Positions 40,283 to 53,203 of a stretch of DNA of 64,000 bases are shown piece by piece (positions within the stretch are counted from its first letter, which is position 1; every line of letters starts with the position of its first letter). The stretch is from Anoplopoma fimbria (taxonomy: Eukaryota; Chordata; Actinopteri; Perciformes; Anoplopomatidae), in the NCBI RefSeq assembly GCF_027596085.1, contig NC_072457.1, positions 30,370,398 through 30,434,397 on the forward strand, read 5' to 3'. The translations under genes and the position numbers were made by a program. Under the pieces are notes generated by a model. It did no database searches. It was not told the origin of the DNA and saw nothing but the letters and a program-made list of their open reading frames with translations.

Positions 40283-43200
40283 TACTTCATAAATATTTTT
40301 AAGCCCTGTCCCTGTTCCACAGAGAATAAAAGAGGGCACAGTAACAGAATATGGAGGAAAGATGAGTTTTAGTGGGTACATGGCCTATAAGAAAAGCAGA
40401 GTGAGAAAATGAGAGAGAGGAGGGGGAAGTGGAGTGGAGTGCAGAGAAGATGTATAATGATCAATTGTCCGATGCCAGTGGCAGTCTACAAACCCCTCTA
40501 ATCCTGAAAAGACTCTCCCTTCCTTTTAATGATGCCGAGGGACAGGGAAGAAGAAAGAAACCCTGTAAAACTCTGCATGGCTGGGCTTTATGGTTTTGGG
40601 GGGATTTTCCTGACTCTCTTATGTTAGAACAAGGTCTAATATGGTTCACAGACTTGAACTCTTCAGCAGGGAGCCCTGTTTTTTTGGTATGAACAAAATC
40701 AGCATTATGTCCCGTACAGGCATAACTACAGGCACGCTATCATGGAGAGATTGCAGAGTAGGAGGCTTAAGCCGGGCACAGACTACAGGAGCTGACGGTC
40801 TTGCCGAGCAACCGTAAACATACTAGCCCCTAACCCTAACCCGAGCATTATACTAAATATGGACATTTATTAACACTCACAGTTCAAGTCTCACCTCCAG
40901 TTGTCCTGCAGAATAGACAACCCATGTTGACCTTCTCTTTACAAACACTGTCTCATCCAGACTCGTTGGGCCCTTTGCTTTTTTTTCCTCACTGCAAAGT
41001 ATTACTACTACAAGTTATTGTACCACCTCAGTCTGCATTTTGTCTACATCTGCATCCCATTAGATCATGTGAGGTCATGCTTTGCTCCATAAATAAACAC
41101 AATAGATGCAACATTTCCTTATAACTATTGGGATAACCATCCGCCATATGACTTGGGTATTGTTTACCATCACCACCAATGGGCAGCAACTGGTTTTCAT
41201 TTTGAAACTGTGATATTAAAACTCATGCAGTCTGAGCACAGCTTTAAGTCAGCTACTGTGGAGAGTCTGGAGAATCAAGGCCATGCATGACAGTATTACA
41301 GGAAGAACAAAGACTCAAGAAAAGCTTTTCAACCAGTGTATTTCATTCAGTCAAGTGAGTCAGAGTCTATTCAAAATTTCAATAGTTCATCCGCATTGGT
41401 TTTTCTATTCTATCCCCATAATGAAAAAGTGTTTGCCTGTTTCAAAAATAAAGAAATAATACCAGAAAAACCTTGGATATTAAATTGCATATGCAAATGC
41501 AATACATATCAAATCCGCACATAAAGAATCAATGTTATTTTGAATGTTATAAGGAGGGCCTTGCTAATTCAAGTCAATAGATTCCATAACCGGTGAAATG
41601 TATGCCTTCTGGGTGTGGGACCTAACTGACCTGTGACTGAAAGTATCGTGTGGAGTGTTCTTGTAAATCCTGTAAATACTGTCTTTGAGTGCATTGCAAT
41701 CCTCCGATTTTTTGTATTTAACATCTGGATTTGTTTACATCTGTTTACTTGTGAGCAGTCTTCTTGAATTAATTTGTGTATTATTGGTGCAAAATAGTGT
41801 GAAATGGACAGCAGGAATTATGGCTGTCGCATCAATGTTGTGTTGTGTTGCTCAGAGCTTTAAACTTCTGTCTCCCTAATAAATAATGGTGAAGAAAAGA
41901 AAAGTTTCCTTAAAGCCATCAGAGAGGGTTTACATAAGGTCGGAAGGTTTTTAAGTCAGATCATTGAGCCAGATCATTTACGTGACCCTGACCCTAAATG
42001 AAAATTTACAATTTGGATCTTCCAGATTACTGACTGCAATTGCACGAACACTAGCAAGACTCACTCTTTCCTCCAAGTATACAAATAGGAACCCATGTAA
42101 GATTTCCCTTGAATACACATCAATCCCATTAGGAAAACAAACGACCGGCACCAAAGATGTTCATTTATTCCAGCATGGTGTTGGTGAAATAAAAAAAATA
42201 AAAAAACAGACTTCGAGTATCCGCACTACACAAGCAGACTTGTCATTTAATTCAACATTTCCCAGATGTGTGTTTGATTGCCCTCATGGAAAAAGTAATA
42301 AAATCTGCCTCACACCATCTAGGGATCCTCAAGCAGTGGCCATCTGCCAATGAAAAAACTTTATACTTTTTTTTTATTGCAGGGTTAAGCGTGATTACAT
42401 TTAAAGATGGACAGCAAGGTAAGAATCATGGTTTAAAATGGGCCCATTAAAAGGCCACTACTGGTCAGGTCATTGATACAGACATCCCACACAGCATTAG
42501 GAGAAAAAATGTGAAAGGAGAGCCGGACATTAAAGAGAGAAGGGGGGACGGTGAGCCGTTAGTTGAAGACTGAAGGGGACACTAATGATCTATACAGACA
42601 AATGTCCTACTAATTAGTGTAAAGTGAGAGGTGCAGGTCCCCTCATTCACTAGCAATAAGGCCAAAGTGAAAAACAGTCGAGTTGACTGACAGTGGGAGT
42701 GATTTTTCGAGTGATGGATGCTGGGTAGCAGCTGAACGAGTGTCTATGTCTCAGTGTTGTGACATAAAGACTTTCTATTCCGAACAAGAGAGGAACGCAA
42801 AGACTGATATCACAATCTGCTGAGTGCATAATTGGAAGAACTCACTCTTTAATTGAAGCCACTTCAGGCTTTTTAAAAGAATGATAATTATAATTATAAT
42901 ATATAATAAGTCTATCTGTGCCGCCTGATCATTTAACGGCCGTTAAAAAACAAGAAGCCCTCAGCACATTTGCAGCAATCATTGTTTACAGCAATAAAGA
43001 ACACCAAAATCGACATCAAGCTTATGGACAAAAACAGCTCATTACTTACAATTCATTAGTCACGCTATTGAGCAGAAGCAGAAGCCACTTCTCAATTATT
43101 TCTCATGTCAAAACAGGAAAAAACTGTGACAAACATCCCACTCTCCACTGCTTTATACATACAGTACACTCATAATTAATGATTACACAGACTCTTGTTT

Positions 43201-44271
43201 GTCAGTGCAACTGCAGCAAGGATATTAATCCCTATTATAGGATGCTTTGTTGGCAATGGGAACACGGGATTCTCACAAGATCACGCAGGTTCTACTGGTC
43301 CCCCAGAAAAAGTGGCAGAGCAAAATTTCTCCACATGTCCATGTGAAACAGGTAGTGTCAGAGGCCAGGTGACTAGTGGTGGTGTAAAGGCCCACTGTTG
43401 ACCTGTGATACGTACATGATCAGGGATCACTAAAAGTTATATTTGCTCCCTTTTTTCATTTGTGCTGATCCGTTCTGTAACTCTGATCCGTGATACGATC
43501 CAGTTCTTATTGGATCGTATCTCGGACCAACAAACCAATTGTATTCTAATCAGTTGAGAACATGCAAGAACTTGTCAGTCACAATAGCTTACCAAGCTAG
43601 TTGCTAACCAGACAATTCAGACCTTTCATCATCATTCTCAAAGGAAAGCTTTGCTAAATCTGCGAGAATGAAACGAGAACCATATCAACATTTTCACTGG
43701 CCGGTGGCCGGTGGACTGGACAGTTTTGAGAGACACTTGAACTCAAAGCACACAAGAAAAGAGAATTTGAATGTCAAATTTCATCTATGGCTGGCTGGGT
43801 AAAGCCGTGTTAATAATAAAGAACAGAAACATGCAGACCATGCAGCTCTGGATGATAAGTGTATGGAGGGTAAAGCAGGGTGTCAGCAGTGAAGTGACTC
43901 GGACTTGCAAAGTAAATGTGGTCGAGGACACCCTGCTCCTCCAAAGTTTAAATTCAGAAAGTCAGATTCTCATTAGATCCGCCTCCAATTTGCACCATTG
44001 TCCTTCAACACACCAATGCATCGGTGCCCACACTCTGCCCAACTGGAAGCTTGCTGGATTGGCGTGCCATTGCAGTCAGGCAGCCACACATATACACATC
44101 ACTGGAATAAAAGAAATCAGAAATGAATTGTGGGTGGTGTATCTTTAAGCTCTGTCCACTGAGTCATATCCTGGCCTCCTGTGTTGTCCCATCCTTCCAC
44201 ACATCCTCTCCATCAGGTCCATGCCAACACATATAATAAGGTCTTCAACATATCCGCACAGCGTCCGGATA

Positions 44272-44272
44272 T

Positions 44273-44360
<88 letters not shown>
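44272..44360. repeat. (TAA)n microsatellite, ~89 bp
   Basis: Uninterrupted AAT/TAA trinucleotide array giving poly-Ile frames on both strands. These are artefacts, not genes. Confidence 0.98.
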
Positions 44361-45331
44361 GACAAATAAGGGCCATTAGTCTCTGAGCACAGCAGAGACT
44401 TCAGCTCACCGAGTGTAGACACGGAGAGGTGAGTCACTGTAGACACTCAGCATGGCAATGAGCGATTCATTACACTCCTACATGCATAAATAGAAAGGAA
44501 CTGGAACTAGCTCACCTCAATAGAATAGAGTTGTTATAACACTGCCTAGCTTAGCAGGGCAGGGCTTTTTTTCTGAATAGCGGAATTCTTGGCACTAACA
44601 AAGGAGGTAGCACCTAAGGAAAATCACCAACACCAATGATAAGAACTGAGAATAAAAATAAAAATGTAAATCTTCTCCTAATGTGTTAAATACCAATGTA
44701 TCACACTGTTGAACAGGCAAAACAAAATCTGCTTTGTTTTGACACCGTTCCTCTGTAAAGCTAGCACTAAAGGGATCTCTTACTGTTTAGAATATGGCTA
44801 ACCAAACTCTCCTTGTGGCTTTAAAAGTAATATTTAATCTTAGTCTTACCATCCAAAAACCAGGCTTTAACAGACTTCCTGATGGGATTTAACAGTAGTA
44901 TTTAATCTCAGTTTTGTCACCCAGAGTCAGGCTGTCTGCTTAGTAGTGTTAGTAGCAGTAGTGCGGATCAATAGGTCGCGGCATGCACCTCTAACATTTG
45001 TTTATGGTCCACCAGCAAAGGATGGTGAAATGCTCAGGATTTTCCAGGAATAGTGTTATTCTTTTCCAGGGACAGTAAATGTCTCATTTTCACATTAACA
45101 TCCCAACAAACTGAAGTTAATCTCCATTTATCTATCAACATGAGATAGCTTGAGCTGTCCAAAATATATTTTAGTGGGATATTTACGAGGTGATCAGCAG
45201 CAGTGATGGAGCTGATCAATAATCTCCCGCTCACATTGCACACACAAGCATATGGCAGCGTTGACCTGTAGGCCTCCTCAAAGGCACATTGTTTATCGAT
45301 GTATTGGTGGGATGTCCATAAGTCTTCCAGT

Positions 45332-45397
45332 GGGCTAATGGTTTTCTTAGCCATTAGCCCTCATGCCCTGAGTCCTATTGGTCTCAGGGCATGAGGG
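45332..45397. other. twin perfect hairpins
   Basis: Arms 45332-45341 and 45351-45360 (gggctaatgg / ccattagccc) form a 10-bp stem with a 9-nt loop. Arms 45358-45372 and 45383-45397 (ccctcatgccctgag / ctcagggcatgaggg) form a 15-bp perfect stem with a 10-nt loop. The two inverted repeats share the three C at 45358-45360. No known element or RNA was recognised. Confidence 0.85.
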
Positions 45398-45815
45398 GCA
45401 GTGAGGGGAGACCATTAAGACTGTTTCCGCATCGCATTATTCACTCCACAGCTTCCCGCACACACTGATCGTCAATTAAACTCAAACAGGATTCAAGTGA
45501 TTTGGCAGCTGTGACGGGTCCCCCGAGGGAATAATGGAGTGGGAAGTGTGGTGTTGGTTATTGAAGTCTAAGTGTGTTGCTCTATGACAACCAAAAGATC
45601 AACTTATTTTTTACTGAATCAGCCAGAATTATTGTTTAAAAATCAAGCACTGAAATAATCCACTTTAATTTGCCAATCTTCCAAACATAATCTGAAGACA
45701 CTGTGTGCCATTCAACCCTGCTCTTAGTTTTATGCTCTGTCAGCACACACTACATGTGACCAAAACCCATTTCCCTATTGCTGGTCAAACAACAGCATGC
45801 ACAAGACCACACATT

Positions 45816-45921
45816 GTTATCCTCACATGATTTTGGTTGTTGTTATTATCCTCACATGATTTTGGTTGTTGTTATTATCCTCACATGATTTTGGTTGTTG
45901 TTATTATCCTCACATGATTTT
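45816..45921. repeat. 29-bp minisatellite, about 3.6 copies
   Basis: The block cctcacatgatttt recurs at 45821, 45850, 45879 and 45908, exactly 29 bp apart, with ggttgttgttattat between. Copies are nearly identical, so the expansion is recent. Confidence 0.95.
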
Positions 45922-46254
45922 TTCCATTCTTCTAAAGTTGTATCATTGCTTCAGTATCCATTAAAAATATAAATTATTACAATCTTACAATTCTTACAAG
46001 CGTCTTTTAAAAAGTGTATGTGTTCCTAATTTCATGTCACACTTTCATCGTCACCCAGTTAATTATTGGATCCATTGTCAAAAATAAAGGGTCGTTACGT
46101 AACACATTAGACAGTACTGCACTTTTCTTGTTGCCAGTGAGTGGTGAGGCAGTTTAACAAACTCTTCTAGAAAGGGATTGCCTTTAGTCACATGGGCGCG
46201 TCACTGCTGAAAGTTCCCTTTGCCAATTACATCTGTTTGCGTTGCACTTTATAA

Positions 46255-46540
46255 GAGAACTAGAATTATCGCCTTATGGTTGCGATCCTTCAATAACCAT
46301 CGTATTTGAAGTGTACATCAATGTTGGTCCAAAATGTCATTAGGTAATCAATTTATTCTATTAGAACATTTGTGTGATAAGAAGCACAAATTATTGATTA
46401 ATGGCTTCAAATGTGTTTTGTGAGGTCGAAGTGACCTTTGACCAACAAATTCTAATCAGTTCAACCTTGAGTGCACGAGAATGGGACATTGATCTTGACC
46501 TTTGACCTCTGGTTTAAGAAAGCTTTCTTGAGAGCCACAG
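46255..46540 (+). repeat. dispersed teleost repeat with gacctttgacc motif
   Basis: Contains gaagtgacctttgaccaaca, aattctaatcagttcaacct and gagaatgggac, then gacctttgacctc. This resembles a non-coding interspersed repeat I recall from fish genomes. The 5' boundary is uncertain. Confidence 0.45.
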
Positions 46541-47647
46541 AAGGCAATATATACCTGTTCTCACAGACTGAGAAGAACTCCTCATGATGAGCTTTGTGTG
46601 TAAAAGTATTATATTGTTTACCCCATTTGGTTGAACACAAAAAGACAAAAATAAACAGTAAGATTTGTCAACCTGCTGCCATTACAGATAGTCAAGTCAA
46701 TTTATGAATAAAACCCAATACGAAGAATCCTTACACCCTAAAATATTATGTTGATGATGTTACTGATGCGTGTGGCGTCTGTAACTGTTAACAAATTTGG
46801 CACATCAACTGGCCCACAGACCTTTTTTCATCACGTCATTATTGAGGAACAATGAAAAGGGCTGTCATGGCCTCTCAGTATCCTGGTGAATGACCAATAT
46901 TTTACGTTACATAACACAAGCTGAAAGCATGCATTTCATTGTTACCGACTACACATAAATTCTCCACTCGTGCTCTTCCTCCGCTGTGAAGTTGGTGTTT
47001 CCAGGGGAATAAGATAGGACCTCAAAGCTAATCAGTAGAAAAGTATTTGAGCTGCAGCTTACTGATACATAATGCAGAGACAGTTAGTGAAGTGGACAGC
47101 AGGTTCACAGGCTACAACCAGACAGGAGAGTTAGATACAGAGAGAGATGGAGGACACCACAGAAATACAGAAAAAGACAGACCAAAGGTGAAATGACTGT
47201 TATACTGGACAGAGATGAGGCGTAAACCTGTCTGACAGCTAAATCATGTTCAGCAAGTACTGCGTGACTTTGAAATGACCATTTGACAAGGAAAGCAAGT
47301 CGCTTTTCATCTCAGTGACAACCAAACATCTAGCAGGTCAAGAGGTTATAATTTTGAACTAATGCACAAACATAAAACAAAAAGCAGAAAGAGACCAAAA
47401 AGGTCGACATGCTGAGATAAAATGAAAGAGAACAAGCAAAGCTTGAAAGAGAATTGGAGAGCAGAGAAGGCATGTGGAGACGGAAAGCTCAAAGACAAAC
47501 TGCTAAGTGAGGTATCTCAACAGATTCTTGTCTTTGTTGAAGCGTCTGTGTGAAACAAAAGCAGTCCACGGTTGAATCCAGTCTTTGGACCACAACAACA
47601 ACAAAGACAAATGCACTGAATGAGGAATTTATACAAACTGAAATAAG

Positions 47648-47795
47648 GATGTACCAATACCAGTATCGAACATCGAGTATGAATGCGTTACTGTGCTCAT
47701 GTACTTCTACTTGTAAAACTACTCTGATACAACCGCACCCAATGCGCCATTTGAAAGTGCCCTTTTAATTGTAAAATGGCACTTCACATGAAAAA
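47648..47795 (+). repeat. possible dispersed repeat
   Basis: Text such as ggatgtaccaataccagtat and acttgtaaaactactctgat, then taaaatggcacttcac, recalls a fish interspersed element of unknown class. No termini were identified. Confidence 0.35.
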
Positions 47796-50700
47796 AGGTT
47801 GCCAACCTCTGTGCTACGTGAGGGACCAACCCACATACAGACAGAGATTCTTTGCTTTATAGTTAATGTAAAGTAATCTTAATCACTAATTGTCATAGTT
47901 GTTTTCAGTGTTAATACTGTTTTGTTGAGTTTGGATGAATCAATAAATAAAGTGTAAAAATGTATCTGTTTCTGCGCAGCCAAGCAAACTGTGGGCTGTG
48001 AAGACGTGTGTGGGAACGCATTTGGAATTCCATAGAGTCAAGGCCTCCCCCGCCACTAATAAAAACGACTGTAAAGAGAGGCCATAACAGAATCTGAACA
48101 CACTGAATGGCTATTGCTCATAAATAAATAAGTATCAAAAATAGGGTTTGTACTGATGAAAATTTTAAGCACTTCAAACAGAACATGTATTGATAGATTT
48201 GATACACTGACTTCAACCAACACTATGAACGGATAACCATATAACACTACCATGTCATGCTGGGATTTGCACCAATAACAATCTCCTAAAAAGGTCAAAA
48301 CATAAAAACAAGTGTAGAGTACAATAACAGAGCTACTGGGGAAATGTAGATGAGCTGCATCAGGTTTACTGAGCTAATTTAAGTTGGGTCTCATCACAGA
48401 GGCTTCTGGACTGTATGTTGGACAATCTGCTGTCAGAGCTCTCAGTTTGAAGCCAACAAAAAGGTATATATAGAGATATAGTGTAGGTACAGAAAGTGAA
48501 CGAACAACGGCCAAGATTGTGTTTGCCTTTCATTGTGTTTTCTGGCCATGAAAGTTAATGTAAGAGTACAGAAATGGATTCGTGACGGCAGGTTGGCACA
48601 GCTTAACTCTCTGGTCTGCTCAACTGTATCCGAACACAAAGAAAGTGTGACAAAATGGATTAAACATTTGCTCTTAGGTTCCAATGTTTAGCAACTCCGC
48701 CCATCCAAAACTATCTTGTAACAACATTTCCCTTCGCGGTGGCAAAGCAGGTAAATAGCTGCAGTGTAATTGATTGCTTTGTCATCAGTTTATGTAAGGT
48801 GTGTTGGCGAACGCAGCTCTGTGGTGAGATGCTGCAGAGCTGTGAATCCTCAGGCCGAAAAAAGGAACAGCTTTCTCTCCCGCCCACTCCTCCTCCTGCA
48901 ATCCTACTCCTGTTTGCTGCTGACCTCCGGGGTCAACCGAGCCTACATTCCTTTGGCTGCTCTCTCCGGGGACGTCTATTCCTCCACCTCCGGTTACCTC
49001 ATGTTTTACTTTCACACCCTCATTATTAGAGGTTTTTAAATGGCTGTGTAGGGTTCTACAGTTCCAAGCAACATGGTAGCAAGATTATATCCACCTTGAC
49101 GCTGAGGCAACTCACCAGCTATGATGGAGCTTTTTTTTACCTTCTGCCTTTTAGCTCCGTCTTTAGACCTTGATTTAAAATAATCCTGCATCCCCCTCAA
49201 ACTGTCCCTCCTAGAGCTGAGATCTGACTCTTTTTTTAATTTTTATAAATCTAATACCAATAATATATTTTGTTAGAAAGTCTCAAAAGAAGAAAAGGCA
49301 TGATTTAATCCTATCCGACCAGATTTAAAACATATTCGCAGGTGGTTTGAAATGCAATTCAAATCCAATATCTGTAAATGCAACAACCACTCAGATCAGA
49401 TTTCAAGTGTCGTCGTCGTCTATGTGAGCCAGGCCACCTCGGCATGTGGTCTTTTCCATTTTGGATTTTTGCAAAAGAATTAGCTCTGTGGCAAAGAAAT
49501 ATTTATTAAACTTGCAAGTTCGTTCAGCAATATATTCTTCACAAATAAAATCCACTTTTATGATATTTGAAGCGTAAATACAATCGTCCGAAGTAAAAGC
49601 TAACTTTAGGCTTTAAAAGAACGACACAGAAGTCTCATGACTTAATGTCTTCACCACGAAGCTAAAGGCTGACTAGTGTTCAGCGTGATGACCTTTAGCA
49701 GTATGATTTAGCCACTTATTAGCAAAAGCCTTTTTAAAGTATAGGTTTAAAAATTCACGCGTGGATTACTAACATAATTTGTTGCATAAAACAATGCTAA
49801 AAATCAGGCATCTAACCAAAAATCCATAAAAAAAAGAAATGACTTCAAACTGGAAGAATTGGAAGATCAAAAATGCAAACTCATTTACGCGCTTCAGACA
49901 GTGCAAGCAGTGTCTGAGGTTTCAAAGCACAATTAAGTATTTTCCTGAGCAAAATTCCTCTCCATCCCTGACCATTTAACTTCCATCTCTGTTTCTCTAA
50001 GACCTTCACTTGTCACGCTTTATCAAGGTCCATAGAAAGAGTATTACTGCAAGTACTTTAAAGAGAGGAGAGGTCTGCCCATTCCATCTTCTCCAGCATT
50101 GAGAGGAGAACAACAGACCAAGGAGTCTCTGTGAAACACTGAGCTAGCATAAGGCTAGGAGCAGAGGAGATCTGCAACTGCTGGTAATGATATGAATGCA
50201 TTTTTATAATAAACTTATAACAGCTGATTTTACAAGAACAAATGATGCATCTGTTTAAAAAACAACAACACTATGAATCGCTGTCAAGAGCATGTAGGTG
50301 TTTTGTTTGCAAAAATGCATAAAGGAAGTCCATTAAAAGATGACATAATTGAATATCTATAATAAACCCATTCGCCCTATTACACATTCGAAAAATTACT
50401 AAATGTAAACAGTGAATAATGTAGGAGCCACAGAGATACCATGACAGCTGCAGTGACTGTCTTTTCTTTCTCACATACATCACAATGTTTTGCCTGCCAA
50501 GTTCTCACAGCATTACGTAGGAATGATCTGCACTGGATAGTGTATATAGCACGTGAACACAGAGACTAGAAACAGATGCCTTTGAAGTGATATCCAAAGA
50601 AAATACACGGTTAGAATCAATAGAAGCAACTGTGTTAAAAGACCTTTCTGATGAAGTACTGGGAAGGGTGACTATCATTAGTAAGGTTCACAGCGTTGGG

Positions 50701-51009
50701 AAAAACCTAGAACACACTTTGGATACTCAGGATAGACTGCCAACATCTATAAAACAATTTCTGAAACGTCTTTAGAAAAAACATGTGAATGGCATTAATG
50801 GAAGCCAAAAACCCATTAGTAATAATATCATATGACCAAGGTCAAGTCTTGGAATGCATATAATATATTTATTTTTTTCTAACTGTTTTATCTGATTAAA
50901 CTCTGTATGCATCAAAGAGTTTTGTGAATTAGTTAGTGGATGTGGTCTATGTATCAGTATAAGCACAAGCAAGAAAAGAAGGGAGGCTGCTTCATGTGAA
51001 CCGACTCAC

Positions 51010-51092
51010 CCTGGGTTGCCAGTTTTCATATTGCTTCTGCAGATTGGCCCCGATGGTCTCCAGGGCTTTCTGTGGACTCATCGACAGAGGAT
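51010..51092 (-). CDS. rptor: rptor coding exon 3
   Basis: This 83-nt exon supplies the last two bases of an Asp codon and then 27 residues, starting PLSMSPQKALETIGANLQ and ending NWQPR, matching the helix after the first strand of the raptor N-terminal conserved domain. The acceptor reads cttgccag and the donor gtgagt. It ends in phase 0. Open-frame translation runs on past the AGG codon into the intron, so the true end is set by the donor and by the fit to exon 4. It is followed by a 28.3-kb intron, the largest complete one in the window. Confidence 0.96.
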
Positions 51093-53100
51093 CTGGCAAG
51101 AAAACACAGAGTGTTAACACAATGCGATCACGCACAACAGTCATAGCAGAGCAAAACCACTCGCATTCAATCTGGAGCTGAACAATTATATTATTAATTA
51201 TATTATTCATCACACACATTTCCATTGCTGTCAGTTGCTTCCAGTAAAAAGAAGTAATTCAAATAAGCAGGCTAGCAATATTCAACATTCGGGTAAAAGA
51301 CACTTCCATGCCATGATTATAGAGGAGAGGTATAGTTTATAATAACGGCATCAAAGGATTTTGGAGTTTGAAAAGAAAAAAGCAGTAGCCTCTGAGGTTG
51401 AAATATTGATGAGAGTAAATCAATATGGCATGAAAAATAGCAGAAAATGGATTCAGGACGGATCAAATTGCGCTCAGCAGGCAGAGAAGAATGTATTGGC
51501 AGATACCGATATGCTGAATGCTGAAAATGAAACCACTGCCCTTATGATGAATGAGGCCTTTGTAAATTTATTAGGACAGCACAAAGAAAAGATTGAGGAA
51601 AATATAATAAACTAGCTATTTTAACTATTTTCAGTTCAAAATACAAAACAATGACTTTATATAGAGGAATTATCTAGAATCTGTAGAAACATTTTCTCGA
51701 CCGGATATGTACACACACGATACAGTAGTGTTTTCTGAGTAAACTCTGGGAAACTTGCATAGTGCAACATAAGGGTGGGCGATATGGCCAAAATCTTCTT
51801 TAACGTGACGTGTAATTTCATATCAGGGTGACGGTATAAATCACAATACAGTAATAAAAGACTCAAAACAGGAAAAAAAATGTATCTTTCAAAATGCCAG
51901 CCTAATGGTTCATATAAGGAGTGTAACTCTGCACAAATTCTACTTCTATTTGGTTTAAAGTCACTGCATCTCATGACAGAACTAACAGCACAGTTGAATT
52001 TCAGATAGCATGTACGTTTTTTCAGCCTAACTTTATTGAAACAGACCAGCTAATTTTGGTAGCAGGTTAGGAAACTGATAATTGTTTGACAACAGTCTCT
52101 CTTCTCTTTAGGTGTGCACAAAGCCTCAGCAAAACACGGAAGTAGAAAGGAGATAAACTAGCTCGACAGTAAAGACTCCTCACAATTAGCTGAAATAAAA
52201 GTGCACGTAAATTAGGTTATTTAAATATTTTTTATATATTATTTTGATTGTGTTATCAGCACTTTTTTACAATTTCCTGTTATGAAATTTAAAAGGTGCC
52301 AGTATATAAAGGAAGTTTTCAATCACACCACTTCCACTGAAATGTAGATCTACGCGTTTCATTAACATATAGCTGTTGCTTTATGTGTTATAACTTAAAC
52401 AACATGGTGTCTTTAAGGACATCACCTTTGCCTTTACCACTTAAATTTTCCAAACACGATCTCAAAAATCAAGTGACAGGTCTGCACAATGTCAGCGTCC
52501 TCAGCAGCCACTAAGAAAGTTTCAGAAACTTTGAACTGTGTTCCCTCTTTAATGTGCTCTCCACACTCCACAAAAGTCAAGCAGTCTCAGGGGAGCTAAA
52601 CAATTGTTTTGAGGTTCCCATTCAACGGAGATGTTCCTTTTGTTCTTGTTCTGTGTCATGTTGTGTGGTTCTGGTGGGTGGGGGCAGACTGCTTCATCAT
52701 TAGTTGACAGAGGCCTTATGAATTGAACTCCCATGAGAATGACAGAGAATGTCCCTAAATGTTATAAAGTAAAAACTTTTACTATCGACTTTAAGTTCAC
52801 ACTAGTCTTGCATGGTTTACCAGTACCCAACAACCCTTTGAACCCTAGGCTTTTGTGCTTATTGTTACACTTGTTTTTTTACAGGCTTTTTGCACAGTCA
52901 CTACATGTCCTATCTAGGCATGCCTTATATTGTTATTTCAGGATGAGGTTGACTGCTCAAACAGGGGATGGCTTGGTTTTCAACACAGTACAAATAGCTG
53001 CTCCTTTATGAAGGACCCACTGTATCGTATCCCACACTTTGTGTTGCGGTTGAGCACTCGTCCATTTTGCATTCATGTTGGCATGTCTGTGTGGACTCAC
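51093..53100 (-). other. rptor: rptor intron 2 (2.0 kb)
   Basis: Lies between the exon 2 donor gtgagt and the exon 3 acceptor cttgccag. One dispersed-repeat fragment lies at about 51771-51855. An 84-codon open frame on the plus strand at 51361-51615 has no recognisable similarity and is probably chance. Confidence 0.88.
51771..51855 (+). repeat. dispersed repeat fragment (gggcgatatggcc type)
   Basis: Contains aagggtgggcgatatggcca and aaaatcttctttaacgtgac, then tttcatatcagggtgacg. This is a degraded copy of a repeat commonly seen in fish introns (recall, unchecked). Confidence 0.5.
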
Positions 53101-53203
53101 CTATCCAGCACTCCAGTCTGGCGCAGGGGGAGGTCTTGACCACATCAGGAGGGTCCACTCCCACGTTGAGACACAACACCAGCGCCACACTCACGGTCTT
53201 CAT
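53101..53203 (-). CDS. rptor: rptor coding exon 2
   Basis: This 103-nt exon encodes 34 residues plus one base of the next codon. The peptide starts [15 protein letters not shown] and ends ARLECWI, which matches the first beta-strand region of the raptor caspase-like domain. The acceptor is a pyrimidine tract ending cccccag directly before the ATG, and the donor is a consensus gtgagt. The last base G joins AT from exon 3 to make the expected Asp codon, which fixes both junctions. The ATG right after the acceptor is an internal methionine (about residue 55 in human), not necessarily a start codon. The upstream exon was not seen within the next 10.8 kb. Confidence 0.96.

Noticed and set aside
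44181..44446. Poly-Ile frames on both strands
   Set aside because: Translation of the TAA trinucleotide array.
51361..51615. 84-codon plus-strand open frame with a Lys/Glu-rich, coding-looking peptide
   Set aside because: No family recognised, antisense to rptor, no promoter or splice context; AT-rich DNA produces such Lys/Asn/Glu-rich frames by chance.
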